The notes beneath the pieces were generated by a model that did not search any database, was not told the DNA's origin, and worked only from the letters and a program-made list of their open reading frames with translations. A stretch of 64,000 nucleotides of DNA from Cyanobium sp. Cruz CV13-4-11 (GTDB lineage Bacteria; Cyanobacteriota; Cyanobacteriia; PCC-6307; Cyanobiaceae), in the NCBI RefSeq assembly GCF_024346055.1, contig NZ_JAGQCH010000004.1:1-64000 (forward strand), in the 5' to 3' direction. A program made the translations under genes and the position numbers. The first letter of the stretch is position 1; each line of letters begins with the position of its first letter. Shown here piece after piece: positions 7,762-17,699 of the stretch.

Positions 7762-9543
7762 TCAGCGAAGACCGAGCAGGCCATAGACCTCCACCGGATC
7801 GGGCAACCCCTTGAGCCGATGGGCACCGAGGCAAACCACCTCCAGCTGATCCGGCAGCAGCGCGAGCAGGGCCCCGCTGATCAGGATCGGGGTATCCGGG
7901 AACTGGCGGGTGAGGCGCTCCAGACGGCTGGCCACGATCACGCTCACGCCGATCACGGTGAACTCCAGCCGCTGGCTGGAGCCGAGGTTGCCGGCCATCA
8001 CCTCGCCGAAGTGCAGGCCGATGCCCTGGCGCAGGGGAGGACGGCCCGCCGCGGCCAGTTCGGCATTGAGCTCCGCCAGGCTGGCCTGCATCGCCAGGGC
8101 CGCCCGGACCGCCGCCAGGGCTTCCACCCCATCGCCGCGGCTGCGGGGCACGCCGAACTCGGCCATCAGCGAATCGCCGATGAACTTGTCGAGCAGGCCC
8201 TCCTCGGCGATCACGGCGGCGGCGATGGCCTCGAAATAGCGGTTGAGCAGGCTGAACAGCTCGGCGGGCGGCAACACGGCGCTGAAGGGGGTGAAGGCCA
8301 TCAGGTCGGTGAAGAGCACCACGCAGTGGCCCCGCACGCCCCCCACCTGGGTCCAGATCGGCCCCGGCTCCCGCAGGATGTCGCGCAGCAGCGTGGGGGA
8401 GACCCGCCGCGCGAGCACCTGGTGCAGATAGGCGCGCTCCCGGCTCTCATGGCGCCACTGGCTCCAGGAGCGCAGGCCGCCCCCCAGCAGCGGCGTGGCC
8501 ACCAGCGCCGACACCGGCGGCAGCCGATGGGCCAGGGCCCAGATGCCGCCAGCGCCGAGCAGCCCGGCAGCCGCGATCCCCACCGTGATCGCCACGGTGG
8601 TGCCCACCTGGCGACAACGCCACAGCATCCCTGCCACCAGCAGGGTCCAACCGCCCAGGAGGAGCCACACCAGGGGGGATGGCAGAGGCTGGAAGCCCCG
8701 CTCCTCCAGCACCGTGGCCAGGGCGGCGAGCTGCACCTGGGCCCCGCTCTGGGAACCGAAGGGGGTTTCCTGCTGATCCCCCAGCTCCGGCGCCGTGGCC
8801 CCGATCAACACGGTGCGACCACGCCAGAAGCCTTCGGCCTGCTGCAACACCTGCCAGGCCGGCACCTGGGGCAGGGCAGCGGCGGGCCCACTGAAATCGA
8901 TCCCCACGGAGTCCGCCGGCAGGGGGCGCGCCGCCGCCACATAGGCCAGGGGCAAGGGATGGATCCCGGGGAAATCGGCCAGGGTGGCGTCGATCCAGGC
9001 CCGACCAGGGATGGCTTCGACCAGCCCCCGGGGGCTCTGCAGCAGGGCCGTGAGACCGAGCCGTGGAAAGCCGCCGTACACCGGCCTCTGCACCTGGGCC
9101 TGCTCCAGCCCCCCCCGCTCGCTGGTGCTGTATGCGGCCGCCAGCACCACCTGCCGGCGCCAGGGAGCCAGGCGCCGCTCGAAGGCCGTGTCATCGGCGG
9201 CACCGAAGCGGCTGGGGCCGGTGAACACCACGTTGAACACCACCTGCCGGGCACCCCGCTCCAGCACCGCCGCGGCCAATTCGGCCTGGAGCTCCCGGGG
9301 CCAGGGCCAGGGCCCCATCCGCCGCCACAGGGGAGAAGCGCTGCGCTCCGCCGGGGTGAGCAACTGATCGAGGGAGAGGGACTCGGCATCCACGGCCAGC
9401 AGCACCGGATCGGGCGACGGCGACCGCGCTCCCCTCCACTGGAAGAACAGGGCGCTCCACCGGGAATCGAGACCCGCCAGAGCGGGGCTGAGCACCAGCG
9501 GCACCGCCAGGGCCAGACTCCAGAGCGGCGGCAACCGGGTCAA
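7762..9543 (-). CDS. CHASE2-domain class III adenylate/guanylate cyclase, catalytic site altered
   Basis: The 593-residue protein has an N-terminal membrane segment, an extracytoplasmic CHASE2 sensor domain (about residues 30-285), two or three membrane helices (about 295-365) and a class III nucleotide cyclase domain (about 400-580). The cyclase domain keeps both metal-binding aspartates (LFTDLMAF near 413; DKFIGDS near 452, with the adenine-type Lys). However, the usual VIGDTVNLASRLE is VIGVSVIVASRLE, so the transition-state Asn is Ile while the Arg remains. Activity is therefore doubtful, or it may work as a heterodimer partner. TTG start 9543 overlaps the stop of the FecR gene (TTGA), indicating translational coupling; the two probably form one sensory unit. 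Confidence 0.88.
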   Translation of the reverse strand: MTRLPPLWSLALAVPLVLSPALAGLDSRWSALFFQWRGARSPSPDPVLLAVDAESLSLDQLLTPAERSASPLWRRMGPWPWPRELQAELAAAVLERGARQVVFNVVFTGPSRFGAADDTAFERRLAPWRRQVVLAAAYSTSERGGLEQAQVQRPVYGGFPRLGLTALLQSPRGLVEAIPGRAWIDATLADFPGIHPLPLAYVAAARPLPADSVGIDFSGPAAALPQVPAWQVLQQAEGFWRGRTVLIGATAPELGDQQETPFGSQSGAQVQLAALATVLEERGFQPLPSPLVWLLLGGWTLLVAGMLWRCRQVGTTVAITVGIAAAGLLGAGGIWALAHRLPPVSALVATPLLGGGLRSWSQWRHESRERAYLHQVLARRVSPTLLRDILREPGPIWTQVGGVRGHCVVLFTDLMAFTPFSAVLPPAELFSLLNRYFEAIAAAVIAEEGLLDKFIGDSLMAEFGVPRSRGDGVEALAAVRAALAMQASLAELNAELAAAGRPPLRQGIGLHFGEVMAGNLGSSQRLEFTVIGVSVIVASRLERLTRQFPDTPILISGALLALLPDQLEVVCLGAHRLKGLPDPVEVYGLLGLR

Positions 9544-10340
9544 CGGGCCGGCGGGGAAGCGGGAGCCACCGGCGCGGCGGCCGGGGCGGCCAAGGGTGAG
9601 AGCCCCAGTTCCCGCTCAATCACCGGGAGGGTGACCATCGGTGTTTCGAAGCCATTGAGCAGGAGGCTCGTGCGGCGGCGGACCGTGGCCTCCTCCTGGC
9701 TGAGGCGCCGGGGCGCCTGCCAGGCCCCCTGCTCGAAGACCACCTGCTGGCCGCTGTGCAGCTCGAAGGTCACGCCACTGGAGGTGGCCACCGACACATG
9801 GCCCTCCCAGCTGAACACCTTCACCGTGTCGGGCGTGGCATCGATGAACACGGTGGTGCCCACGATCGAAGCGGTGGCCACCCGGGTGCGGATCCGGAGC
9901 CGGAGCCGGGTGGTTCCCTTGGATCCGGGATTCACCCAGGCAATGATCTGCCCGTTCTCGAGGTCCACCCCATCGGGGCCGAGGCGCGCCACGGCATCGC
10001 CGCCGAGACGGAAGCTGCGGCCATTGGCCAGCAGCACCTGGATCCGGCCGGGCTTCTGGGTGCGCAGCAGGGTGCTGGCCGCCAGGATCTGACCTGGCCG
10101 GGCCGGCCGTTCCGAACCGCCGGGGGGCTTGATGAAGGCGGGACGGGAGGGAACCTCCACCACCCGCGGCATGGCGGGGGCGGCGCTGACACCCGCGGGG
10201 GCGTTGGGCACGAGGGCGGCGGCCAGGGCCAGGGAGGCCAGATCCGCCAGGCCGAGGGAAGCCCGCCCCGGCCAGGGGCGAGCCGCCAATGCCGCTCGAA
10301 GACGCTGGGGCATCGGCATGGGATGAAGGGGGGGACGCAT
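9540..10340 (-). CDS. FecR-domain protein, probable partner of CHASE2 cyclase
   Basis: This 266-residue protein has an N-terminal hydrophobic region (about 25-50, ending near VSAAP) compatible with export or membrane anchoring. A FecR fold follows: LLANGRSFRLGGDAVARLG, LENGQIIAWV, and TRVATASIVGTTVFIDATPD, with the characteristic GT(x)F motif. FecR domains normally sit outside the cytoplasmic membrane and relay signals. No ECF sigma factor is nearby; instead the gene runs straight into the cyclase by a 4-base overlap. The C-terminus is Ala/Pro-rich. ATG 10340 is used; internal ATGs at residues 8 and 10 are alternatives. Confidence 0.82.
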   Translation of the reverse strand: MRPPLHPMPMPQRLRAALAARPWPGRASLGLADLASLALAAALVPNAPAGVSAAPAMPRVVEVPSRPAFIKPPGGSERPARPGQILAASTLLRTQKPGRIQVLLANGRSFRLGGDAVARLGPDGVDLENGQIIAWVNPGSKGTTRLRLRIRTRVATASIVGTTVFIDATPDTVKVFSWEGHVSVATSSGVTFELHSGQQVVFEQGAWQAPRRLSQEEATVRRRTSLLLNGFETPMVTLPVIERELGLSPLAAPAAAPVAPASPPAR

Positions 10341-10387
10341 CAGGTGACTCCAGGGTGACGGGGGAAGGCTGAAACCGCCAGAAGCAG

Positions 10388-12318
10388 ATGGCCTTCGACC
10401 AGTTTTCGGAGTGCAGCCCCCCTGTCCCAGGAAAGGGTGGCTACGAGCCTCGGGCTGTGAGCAACCTCACAACCCGGCGTGAGCCAGCTCCGGTGGCCAC
10501 CCGGCCACCCGGCCATCCGGCAGACAGTGGCGGAGTCCCGAACGAGGCTCCCACGGCTATCCCCAAACCCAACATCGCTACAGCCGCCAAGGCCAAAACC
10601 ACCAGCGCCGTCGTGAATGCAAAAGTGCTCGCCGCCGCGGCCAAGCAATCCCCGCTGATCAATCCGAACCAGGTTCAGAACCAGGGCACCGACGGCAGCA
10701 GCCAGGGCAACAGGCCTCGCCCGGGCTTCGAAGGCCCTTCGCCCGCCATTCCCGAGGTGAGCAGGCCGGGCTACACCCCCGCCACCGCCGAGGAACAGCA
10801 GGCCACCCTCAACAATGCCCTTGGTCTGGTGAGCAAGACCGACGCCATGAAGCAACTGGCCGGCGTGGGCACGAGCTCCACGGCAGCCCAGTCGGAGAAG
10901 GACAAACTCAAGGATCTGAGCGGATCCAGCACAACGAACCAACCCTCCTCGGACCAGGGATTCGGTAGTCAACCCAACGTTGACGCGAACACGGTGCCCG
11001 GAGGGAACCCGATGGCGCCGTATCAGGGCGGATCGGTGGGGGGCTGTTGGGCGTGGCAGCGAATGCGGGCGTCAAGACGCTCACGGATTTCAAATCAAAA
11101 GGCATGGTTGCGGGAGAATGGGTGAGCGGTAGATACATCTATGACCACAAGGATGTAAGCGAAGTTCTTTACGATTCAGCGGCTGCAGGAGGCGCGGTAG
11201 CGGGTATTCTCGCCGTAACTCCACTAGCTGAAGTCGCCCCAGTAGTCGCCGCTGGCGCTGGGTTGATGTTGATCGTGTCAGAGGCAATAGACGCCTATTT
11301 CTATGAAGAAGATTCAATGAAAGATCTTAATCCCAAAGCGGCCGGCAGCGTAGGCATGCCAGACCCCAACAATCAGGGCAGCAGCCACGACAACATCTAC
11401 ACCCAATCGATGCTCAACCAGATCATCGCCTCCAAGGCCGGCAAACCCACCAGCCAGGGCGGCAGCGGTGATGCCACCCCGGTCGACAACGACGGCATCT
11501 CCCAGGTGGTGAACAACGGCAGCATCGCGGCGAAGTCGGCGTCGCTGCAGGGCCAGAAGCTGTTCGGCCAGCCCGGGGGTAGTGCGATCGGCGAGAACGT
11601 GAGCGGCGGCAACAAAGGCCTGAACGGCCCCACCAGAAGCAACGGCGCTGGCGTCACCAATCCCGGCGGCGAGGGTGATATCCCCAGCGGTGATCCCAGC
11701 TTCCTGCAGGACCCGACCAATGCCCTGCCCGGCAACAAGCCTGCGCCCTCACTGCAGTCCCCGGTTGGCACCCAGGAGAACCAGTCCAGCAGCGTCAGCA
11801 CCACCCTGGCCGCCGAAGCTCGCAACCTCACCCTCACCGGCACCGCCGCGATCAACGGCTACGGCAACGCCCTCGACAATCTGATCAACGGCAACGGGGC
11901 CGCCAAAGAGCTGCGCGGCGACGCCGGCAACGACCGGCTCGATGGCGGCGCAGGCCGCGACGTGCTCACCGGCGGCAGCGGCGCCGATCGGTTCCGCTTC
12001 GCCACAGCCGGCGCCTTCGGCACGGCCCAGGCCGATCACATCACCGACTTCAGCCGCAGCCAGGGAGACCGGATCGAACTCTCCCGCAGCGCCTTCGGCC
12101 TCAGTGCCGGCGCCGCCGTGAGCTTCCAGTCGGTGAACAACGATGCCGAGCTCACCCGCGCCCTGGGCAGCAGCACCCTGCTGGTTCAGGACCTGCGCAA
12201 CGGCACAATCCTGTTCAACCAGAACGGATCTACCGCCGGAGTGGGCCAGGGCGGCGTGTTCGCCGTGGTGAGCCAAGGACTCACCCTGCAGGCCAGCGAC
12301 TTCGCCCTGGGTGCCTGA
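10388..12318 (+). pseudogene. RTX-like calcium-binding protein with single-base frameshift at a G run
   Basis: The first frame (10388 to about 11040) gives an Ala/Pro/Ser-rich low-complexity N-terminal part. The second (about 11040-12318) gives a hydrophobic segment (AGGAVAGILAVTPLAEVAPV), a Gly/Asn-rich linker and a C-terminal RTX domain with RGDAGNDRLDGGAGRDVLTG and a tail with ITDFSRSQGDRIELSRSAF. The frames join in a run of six G at 11038-11043. Seven G would give a continuous protein reading QGGSVGGLLGVAANAGVKTL across the joint, about 640 residues. This is either a real frameshift, phase variation, or a homopolymer sequencing error. The exact start is uncertain because the N-terminal part has no recognisable domain. 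Confidence 0.65.
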
Positions 12319-12333
12319 GGCTGGCGGCCACCC

Positions 12334-13023
12334 TCAGTTCAGCAAGCCCCGCTTCCGCAGACACTGCAGATCGGCGATCCGCATCCCCTGCGGGTCGCCG
12401 ATCACCATGGCGCGCTCCCGCAGCTGGGCGAAGGTGCGGGAGGTGGTCTCCCGCGACAAACCCGCCATGGCCGCCAGCTCCCGCTGCGGCAGGGGAGGGA
12501 TCAGGGCGAGGGGATCCTGACCGCGGGAGCAGGTGAGGGCCAGATCCAGGAGTACCCCCAGCAACCGGGTGGTGGCGTCCGCCCCCCGCAACAGGAAGCG
12601 GCGATTGAGCGCCGACAACCTTGAGGCCAGCAGCTGGGCCAGGGCCAAGGAAATGGAGCCATCGTTGAACAACAGCTCGCGGTAGGCGCCGGCCCGCAGC
12701 TTCACCACCGTCAAGGGGGTGAGGGCCACCACATCGGCATTACGCAGCCCGGCCGTGAGCACCGCCATCTCGCCCATCAGATCGCCGGGACCGAGCACGG
12801 CCATCACCGCCTCCTCCCCGTTCGCCGTGTAGGCCCGCACCTTGGCAAGCCCCGTCTGGATCACCACCAGGCCTTCACCCTCATCTTGCTGCAGGAGCAG
12901 CACCTGCTCCGACGCCACATCCACACCGATCTGGCCGGCTAGCAGGCGATCGGCCTGGGAATCCGTGAGCTGGGCGAAGAGGGGAAGTCCCCTCAGATCG
13001 GCCGCCGTGAGCAGGGGGGGCAC
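12334..13023 (-). CDS. Crp/Fnr-family transcription regulator
   Basis: The 229-residue protein has an N-terminal cNMP-binding beta-barrel (LLQQDEGEGLVVIQTGLAKVRAYT..., with GPGDLMGEMAVLTAG in the phosphate-binding cassette position) and a C-terminal winged helix with PQRELAAMAGLSRETTSRTF as the recognition region. It is cytoplasmic and binds DNA as a dimer. GTG 13023 is preferred: it lies 7 bp after the ndk stop, gives the usual N-terminal PLFAQL segment, and avoids a 100-base overlap with ndk that the earlier ATG (13131) would need. It is probably co-transcribed with ndk. I do not see features that would make it NtcA specifically. Proximity to two cyclases suggests cAMP as effector, an inference only. 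Confidence 0.88.
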   Translation of the reverse strand: MPPLLTAADLRGLPLFAQLTDSQADRLLAGQIGVDVASEQVLLLQQDEGEGLVVIQTGLAKVRAYTANGEEAVMAVLGPGDLMGEMAVLTAGLRNADVVALTPLTVVKLRAGAYRELLFNDGSISLALAQLLASRLSALNRRFLLRGADATTRLLGVLLDLALTCSRGQDPLALIPPLPQRELAAMAGLSRETTSRTFAQLRERAMVIGDPQGMRIADLQCLRKRGLLN

Positions 13024-13030
13024 GGAGCGT

Positions 13031-13486
13031 TCAGCTCTCCGTACGCCACACCTGATCGGCCGGCGTCCAGTCGCAGAGCTCGGAGGCCGCGAACCAGAGG
13101 CCGATCTCAAACTCGGCAGTTTCCGGCGCATCGGAGCCGTGGATGACGTTGCGGCCGATGTTCACCGCCAGGTCGCCGCGGATGGTGCCGGGCTCGGCCT
13201 CGAGGGGCTTGGTAGCGCCGATCAATGTGCGGGCGCTGGCGATCACGCCATCCCCTTCCCACACCATGGCCACCACGGGCCCGCTGGTGATGAAGTCCAC
13301 CAGGCCAGCGAAGAAGGGGCGCTCCCGGTGCACGCCGTAATGGCTCTCGGCCAGTTCCCGGCTGGGAACCAGCTGCTTCAGGCCCACCAGCTTGAAGCCC
13401 TTGGTCTCGAAACGGCCGAGGATCTCGCCCACCAGGCCCCGCTGCACCCCGTCGGGCTTGATGGCGAGGAAGGTGCGTTCGGTGGC
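13031..13486 (-). CDS. ndk: Nucleoside diphosphate kinase
   Basis: Ndk transfers the gamma phosphate of ATP to nucleoside diphosphates through a phosphohistidine. The 151-residue protein starts [20 protein letters not shown] and has the active-site block [20 protein letters not shown] with the catalytic His. ATG 13486 gives the standard length. It is divergent from speA with 127 bp between the starts, the arrangement I recall for picocyanobacteria, and is followed closely by the Crp-type regulator. Confidence 0.97.
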   Translation of the reverse strand, partial: ATERTFLAIKPDGVQRGLVGEILGRFETKGFKLVGLKQLVPSRELAESHYGVHRERPFFAGLVDFITSGPVVAMVWEGDGVIASARTLIGATKPLEAEPGTIRGDLAVNIGRNVIHGSDAPETAEFEIGLWFAASELCDWTPADQVWRTES

Positions 13487-13613
13487 CATGGCAAAGGGAA
13501 AGGGGATCGGGCCATCGTCCGCGCTGGAGCTGCCGCTTGGCAAGCAACCCCAAACCGGCAGCGGCGCCCCGCCTAGATTGCGCCGCTGAGGCCTGAGCCA
13601 ACCCAAGGCTGCG

Positions 13614-15626
13614 ATGGTGTTCGCCGAACCGACCAGCCCGCCGGGCGTGCCCTCCGTCCCTTCCGGGCGGGCCGACGCCTGGAGCGCCGCCGACGGGGCG
13701 GCCCTCTACGGGCTCGACCGCTGGGGCGATCCCTACTTCGGGGTGGGCGCCCGGGGCCACGTGATCGTCCAGCCCCGCGGTGACCGCGGCGGCTCCCTCG
13801 ATCTGGTAGAGCTGGTGCGGGAGCTGCAGGGGCGTGATCTCTCCCTGCCGCTGCTGATCCGTTTCGACGACATCCTCGAGGACCGGCTCGAGCGTCTCCA
13901 CGGTGCCTTCGAGCGGGCCATCGCCCAGTACGGCTACAACGGCCGCTACCAGGGGGTGTTCCCGGTGAAATGCAACCAGCAGCGCCACGTGGTGGAGCAG
14001 CTGGTGGAGAGCGGCCGCCGCTGGCACTTCGGCCTGGAGGCGGGCAGCAAGGCCGAGCTGCTGATCGCCCTGTCCCTGCTCGACGATCCCGACGCCCTGC
14101 TGATCTGCAACGGCTACAAGGACCGGCGCTACATCGAGACGGCGATCCTGGCCCGGCGCCTGGGGCGCCAGCCGGTGGTGGTGATCGAGCAGGCCGATGA
14201 GGTGGAGCGGATCATCGCCGCCAGCAGCGCCCTGGGCGGGGCCCCGTTCATCGGCATCCGCGCCAAGCTCTCGGCCCGCAGCACCGGCCGCTGGGGCAGC
14301 TCGGTGGGCGAGCGGGCCAAGTTCGGCCTCTCGATCCCCGACCTGCTCACCACGGTGGAGAGGCTGCGGGAGGCCGGCCTGCTCAACGACCTGCGCCTGC
14401 TGCACTTCCACGTCGGCAGCCAGATCAACGACATCGCCGTGCTCAAGGACGCCCTGCAGGAGGCCGGCCAGATCTACGCCGAGCTCACCCGTCTGGGGGC
14501 GCCGATGGGCTTCCTGGATGTGGGCGGCGGCCTGGGCATCGACTACGACGGCAGCCGCACCGCCACCGCCGCCTCCACCAACTACTCGCTGCAGAACTAC
14601 GCCAACGACGTCGTCGCCACGATCCGGGAGTGCTGCGAGCCCCACGGCATCCGCCCGCCCACGCTGGTGAGCGAGAGCGGCCGGGCCCTGGCCAGCCACT
14701 TCAGCGTGCTGGTGTTCGACGTGCTCGGGGCCGGCGGCCACAGCGAAACGGTGCCGCCGCCGGCCGAAGGGGAGGCGCTGATCCTGCGCAACCTGCGCGA
14801 CACCCACGCCCTGATCACGGCGATCGCGGCGGCAGGGGGGGGCGACGGGGACGACGCCGGCGATCGGGCGGTGGTGGAGCAGCTGCAGGAGGCCTGGAAC
14901 GATGCCCTCAAGTTCAAGGAGGACGCCCTCACCGCCTTCCGTCTCGGCTACCTGAGCCTGCCGGAGCGGGCCACGGCCGAGGGCCTCACCTGGGCCAGCT
15001 GCCAGGCGATCGCCCGCCAGCTCGAGGGGCTGCCCACAGGCACCGTGATCCCCCAGGAACTGCAGGCCCTGCCGGCGGCGCTGGCCGGCACTTACTACGC
15101 CAACCTCTCGGTGTTCCGCTCGGCGCCGGACACCTGGGCGATCGACCAGCTGTTCCCCGTGATGCCGATTCACCGGCTCGATGAACGCCCCAGCAGGCTG
15201 GGCAGCTTCGCCGACCTCACCTGCGATTCCGACGGCAAGATCGCCCGCTTCATCGATCGGGGCCAGGTCAAGCCCCTGCTGGAACTCCACAATCTGCGGC
15301 CCGGCGAGCCCTACTGGATCGGCCTGTTCCTCGGCGGCGCCTACCAGGAGGTGATGGGGAACCTGCACAACCTGTTCGGCAGCACCAACGCCGTGCACAT
15401 CCGGCTGGCGGCGGGTGGCGGCTACCGGGTCGACCATGTGGTGCGGGGCAACACCAACGCCGAGGTGCTCGAGGCGATGGAACACGACCCCGACCTGTTG
15501 CTGGAGCGGCTCCGCCTGGCCAGCGAGCAGGCGATCGGCCGCGGCGACCTGGCCATCAGCGACGCCCGGAGGCTGATGGCCCACCTGCGGGCCAGCCTGG
15601 AGCAGACCACCTATCTGGAGGCCTGA
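13614..15626 (+). CDS. speA: Biosynthetic arginine decarboxylase
   Basis: SpeA is a PLP enzyme that converts arginine to agmatine, the first step of polyamine synthesis by the ADC route. The 670-residue protein has the fold-III PLP lysine in [14 protein letters not shown], the [11 protein letters not shown] strand, LHFHVGSQI, the glycine-rich phosphate loop [14 protein letters not shown], and the C-terminal [20 protein letters not shown] block. The usual length for this family is about 630-670. The 3' end converges on a cyclase gene; the last codons (tat ctg gag gcc tga) are duplicated just downstream, forming a 17-base repeat. Confidence 0.97.
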   Translation: MVFAEPTSPPGVPSVPSGRADAWSAADGAALYGLDRWGDPYFGVGARGHVIVQPRGDRGGSLDLVELVRELQGRDLSLPLLIRFDDILEDRLERLHGAFERAIAQYGYNGRYQGVFPVKCNQQRHVVEQLVESGRRWHFGLEAGSKAELLIALSLLDDPDALLICNGYKDRRYIETAILARRLGRQPVVVIEQADEVERIIAASSALGGAPFIGIRAKLSARSTGRWGSSVGERAKFGLSIPDLLTTVERLREAGLLNDLRLLHFHVGSQINDIAVLKDALQEAGQIYAELTRLGAPMGFLDVGGGLGIDYDGSRTATAASTNYSLQNYANDVVATIRECCEPHGIRPPTLVSESGRALASHFSVLVFDVLGAGGHSETVPPPAEGEALILRNLRDTHALITAIAAAGGGDGDDAGDRAVVEQLQEAWNDALKFKEDALTAFRLGYLSLPERATAEGLTWASCQAIARQLEGLPTGTVIPQELQALPAALAGTYYANLSVFRSAPDTWAIDQLFPVMPIHRLDERPSRLGSFADLTCDSDGKIARFIDRGQVKPLLELHNLRPGEPYWIGLFLGGAYQEVMGNLHNLFGSTNAVHIRLAAGGGYRVDHVVRGNTNAEVLEAMEHDPDLLLERLRLASEQAIGRGDLAISDARRLMAHLRASLEQTTYLEA

Positions 15627-15644
15627 CCCTATCTGGAGGCCTGA
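15610..15644. repeat. 17-base direct repeat at the speA/cyclase convergence
   Basis: cctatctggaggcctga occurs at 15610-15626 and again at 15628-15644, a period of 18. The first copy holds the speA stop codon. The second copy supplies the stop (cta 15629-15631, TAG on minus) and last residues of the convergent cyclase. Confidence 0.95.
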
Positions 15645-17509
15645 TCCCGGAGCGAGACGGTGAAGATCTCCACCTCCCCCAGGCTCTTCACGGGCTGGGC
15701 CCCCAGGGAGCGGGAGGCGAGGCCCGCATCGGCCTGAATCAGGCTGGCGGTCTGGGCGTCGCAGACCACCGCCGCGTCCACATTCCGCGTGGCCGATTCG
15801 AGCCTGGCCGACAGGTTCACCGTGTCGCCGATCACGGTGAACTCCATCCGCTTGGGGCTGCCGATCTGGCCCACCATCACCTGGCCGCTGGCCAGGCCGA
15901 TGCCGTTGTCGAGGGTGGCGATGCCCCGCCGCGCCCAGTCCTCGTTGAGGCCGGCCAGGGCGGCGCGCATCGCCAGGGCGCAGCGCACCGCCTGGCTGGC
16001 CTCCTCGGCCACCCCCCGGCTCACCGGTGATCCGAACACCGCCATCACCGCATCGCCGATGAACTTGTCGACGGTGCCGCCATGGGCCATGACCACCTCC
16101 ACCATGGCGCCCAGGTACTCGTTGAGCTGGAGCACGTGCAGCTCGCTCTTGCCTTCGCCGCTGCGCTGCTTGGTGAGCACCGTGAAGCCCTTGATGTCGG
16201 TCATCAGCACGGTGACCTCCAGCAGCCGGCCGCGCAGGATGCCCTGGGCCGATTCCGGGTCGGAGAGGATCTCGGCCACCACCCCGGGAGCCACGTAGCG
16301 CTCGAAGGTGCGCCGCAGGCGCCGCCGCTCCCGCTCCTCGCTCACGTAGGCGTCACCGCCATAGAGCAGGCCGAGCAGCACCAGACCGGTGATCGGCGGC
16401 AGCAGCGGCAGCCAGCGGTGGGCCTGGCGCAGCGCCACGATCCCGATGCCGAACTGGAGCGCCAACGCCAAGGCCACCAGGGCCAGACGCCCGCGCACGG
16501 CAGGTCGAACCCGGGCCGCCACCATCACCAGCAGCAGCGGCACCAGGGCCAGCAGGGCCCTGGCCGGCGGTGCCCCCGGCCAGGGCTGCAGACCGTCCCC
16601 CTGGAGCGAATTGGCGCTGGCGGTAGCCAGCAGTTCCAGGCCCGACATCGAACCGAAGGGAGTGGGATAGCCGTCATCGCCCTGGGTGACCACAGGCCCC
16701 AGAAGAACCATGGAGCCGGCCAGGGTCGGCCGCAGAGGGTGGTTCCTCCAGCGGTCAGGGTCCAGCACCTCCCATGCGGGCAGGCGGCGGAAGCTGCCCT
16801 CCGGACCGTAGAAATGCAGTGAACTGATCACGTCGTTCTGACGGCTGTGGTGACCGGCCATCCGCAGCAGGGTGGTGGAGAGCGCCGGTAGGCTGGCGGC
16901 CTCCTGTGCCGTGAGCACACCACGGGCATAGGCCTCGGGATGGCGGCTGGGCTCGCTGGGACTGCCGGCCAGGGTGTTGGTGAGGCCGAGGGACCCCGCG
17001 CCGCCGAGGGATGTCAGGAACAGCTCGGGCCGCACCAGAGTGAGAGAGCCGGCCCCCTGGCTGTCATTGGATTCGAGCATCTCGGCGGCCAGGGCGATGC
17101 GTCCGGGATGGCGCCTCAGGATCTGCTCCATGAGGGCGTCATCGGCGGACCCCGTGCCGCTCGGCCCCTCAAAGACCACATTGATGGCCACCGCCGCGGC
17201 GCCCGCCTGCAACAGCTTGTCGGCAACCTTTCCATAGGCGGCCCTGGGCCAGGGCAGGGTGCCGATCCCTTTCGCCCACTCTGGGATCTCCCGGTTCTGC
17301 TCAAACCAGTCGCCCTGCTGCAGGGTGGCGTCGTCGACCGTCACCAGTACAACGGAGGCGGGAGGCCGGCGGGGGCCCAGCAGCAGCAGCAGCTGGTCCC
17401 CCAGGCCCCGCTCCCAGATCCGCCAGCGGGGGCCGGGCCAGCCTGCCGACACCCCCACCCAAACCAGAAGGGCGCCCGTGAGCATGGCGAGGGTACGGGT
17501 ACGGCGCAT
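15629..17509 (-). CDS. CHASE2-domain adenylate cyclase (catalytically complete)
   Basis: This 626-residue protein has an N-terminal signal-anchor, a periplasmic CHASE2 sensor (about 30-320, with VVLVTVDDATLQQGDWFEQN and FNVVFEG-like strands), two to three membrane helices (about 325-390) and a class III cyclase domain (about 425-615). All key residues are present: metal Asp in LMTDIKGFT (about 437), DKFIGDAVMAVFG, and FTVIGDTVNLSARLE with both Asn and Arg. The Lys/Thr pair in DKFIGD and FTVIG indicates ATP as substrate. It should make cAMP in response to an external signal. The stop codon is created by the 17-base repeat at the end of speA. It is divergent from the cNMP-patatin gene, a likely target of its product (inference). 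Confidence 0.93.
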   Translation of the reverse strand: MRRTRTLAMLTGALLVWVGVSAGWPGPRWRIWERGLGDQLLLLLGPRRPPASVVLVTVDDATLQQGDWFEQNREIPEWAKGIGTLPWPRAAYGKVADKLLQAGAAAVAINVVFEGPSGTGSADDALMEQILRRHPGRIALAAEMLESNDSQGAGSLTLVRPELFLTSLGGAGSLGLTNTLAGSPSEPSRHPEAYARGVLTAQEAASLPALSTTLLRMAGHHSRQNDVISSLHFYGPEGSFRRLPAWEVLDPDRWRNHPLRPTLAGSMVLLGPVVTQGDDGYPTPFGSMSGLELLATASANSLQGDGLQPWPGAPPARALLALVPLLLVMVAARVRPAVRGRLALVALALALQFGIGIVALRQAHRWLPLLPPITGLVLLGLLYGGDAYVSEERERRRLRRTFERYVAPGVVAEILSDPESAQGILRGRLLEVTVLMTDIKGFTVLTKQRSGEGKSELHVLQLNEYLGAMVEVVMAHGGTVDKFIGDAVMAVFGSPVSRGVAEEASQAVRCALAMRAALAGLNEDWARRGIATLDNGIGLASGQVMVGQIGSPKRMEFTVIGDTVNLSARLESATRNVDAAVVCDAQTASLIQADAGLASRSLGAQPVKSLGEVEIFTVSLRDQASR

Positions 17510-17699
17510 CTCGACTCAGCCCCCCCTTCTCGCAAGGAAGGGCCCGACGATCCGGGGATCTTCGTTGACGGGAGTCATCCGCAGGCCCTTCCGGAATCTG
17601 TGCCTGGTTCATTCTGAGGGAGAGGCCGCACGCGGAGGACAGCGGCTGCCAGCGCCAGCCCGCTCCGGCCGGAGGCCACGGAACGGAGTCTGAAGCAGC

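Noticed and set aside
11038-11043. Programmed ribosomal frameshift at the G run
   Set aside because: There is no typical slippery heptamer or obvious downstream pseudoknot, and the product would be a surface repeat protein, not a known frameshift class. Indel or phase variation is more likely.
13487-13613. Regulatory RNA or operator in the ndk/speA divergent gap
   Set aside because: Examined for inverted repeats and aptamer-like folds; only ordinary GC-rich sequence was seen.
13107-15584. An 825-codon open frame on the minus strand across speA
   Set aside because: It is a shadow of the speA reading frame in high-GC DNA: Gln/His/Arg-rich, no domain, and speA is unmistakable. The same holds for long antisense frames over the SNF2 helicase (37127-40315), alaS (30209-33076), the cyclase/FecR genes (7609-10092), gatB (4376-5629) and flv3 (55893-57701).
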